A stretch of DNA of 64,000 nt from Calditrichota bacterium (GTDB lineage: Bacteria > Calditrichota > Calditrichia > Calditrichales > Calditrichaceae), in the NCBI GenBank assembly GCA_003854985.1, contig RQOG01000048.1, forward strand, positions 1-64,000, written 5' to 3'. Position numbers and translations under genes: made by a program. Below are positions 63,922-64,000 of the stretch, in pieces. The notes beneath the pieces were generated by a model. That model was not told where the DNA came from, did no database searches, and was given only the letters and a program-made list of their open reading frames with translations. Every line of letters starts with the position of its first letter. Position 1 is the first letter of the stretch.

Positions 63922-64000
63922 TTAGCTATTGGATCCTATTTTATTTCTTTTACTAATTCTATCAAGAATTATAAAAATAATTAATGCAATTAAATTTATT
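63922..64000 (-). CDS. C-terminal end of a probable membrane protein (cut by the window edge)
   Basis: The minus strand is open from the window edge to a TAA at 63922-63924. It reads INLIALIIFIILDRISKRNKIGSNS, a hydrophobic helix followed by a basic tail, as at the end of a membrane protein. The stop lies 33 bp before attC-like site 2, matching the gene-then-attC spacing of the other cassettes. Only 25 codons are visible, so the call is tentative. Confidence 0.35.
   Translation of the reverse strand, partial: INLIALIIFIILDRISKRNKIGSNS

Overview
The window is a stretch of AT-rich bacterial chromosome. Two secreted proteins (19303-21006 and 21127-23808) end in the YPNPFNP-type C-terminal sorting domain of the type IX secretion system, and there is a TonB-dependent receptor with a carboxypeptidase-like N-terminus and many lipoproteins. 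This points to a member of the FCB superphylum outside the classical Bacteroidota (Calditrichota, Ignavibacteriota or KSB1-like). The exact phylum cannot be settled from this sequence.

Layout. 62-390: three tRNA genes (Gly, Cys, Leu) and a terminator. 490-6545: a membrane-anchored AraC-type regulator, a glutamine-amidotransferase-like protein, a LamG lipoprotein, and a divergent pair of unknown function (polytopic membrane protein plus VWA lipoprotein). 7025-27969: a beta-mannan/glucan utilisation locus. It holds a DUF5060-type glycosidase, a GH130 phosphorylase, a GPH-type sugar symporter, a GH94 phosphorylase, a LacI regulator, a TonB receptor, a secreted beta-helix protein, two GH5-like endoglycanases, a GH27 alpha-galactosidase and a cellobiose 2-epimerase. 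The proposed route is extracellular cleavage of (galacto)(gluco)mannan, uptake, epimerisation of mannobiose, and phosphorolysis by GH130 and GH94. Two genes of this locus are damaged: the epimerase has an in-frame stop before its last catalytic histidine, and an SSS symporter is reduced to its two ends. The same 12-bp LacI-type palindrome lies just behind promoters of the regulator gene and of the first glycosidase.

28047-36430 (mostly minus strand): a stress/ion cluster with two universal stress proteins, a P-type ATPase, two DUF2294 (MpsC-like) proteins and a PsiE-like membrane protein, then a zinc-ribbon protein and a HAD phosphatase. 36663-54937: outer-membrane and efflux functions, comprising an MFP-RND pair, a complete TetR-controlled TolC-MFP-RND operon, an ACT protein between two copies of a GTCTGAAC-ended repeat, an MBL protein fused to a cysteine cluster, a CsgG-like TPR protein and a secreted MBL hydrolase.

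55000-64000: an accessory island starting directly after the efflux-operon terminator. All genes are on the minus strand. Each transcription unit is followed at its 3' end by either a long direct repeat (copies A, B, C) or a 80-132 bp imperfect stem resembling an integron attC site. The largest cassette is a three-gene ABC-3C-type conflict system (DUF3732 ATPase, middle component, third component with a possible nuclease domain). The others encode secreted, lipid-anchored or WG-repeat proteins. This cassette-like island is the most interesting part of the window.
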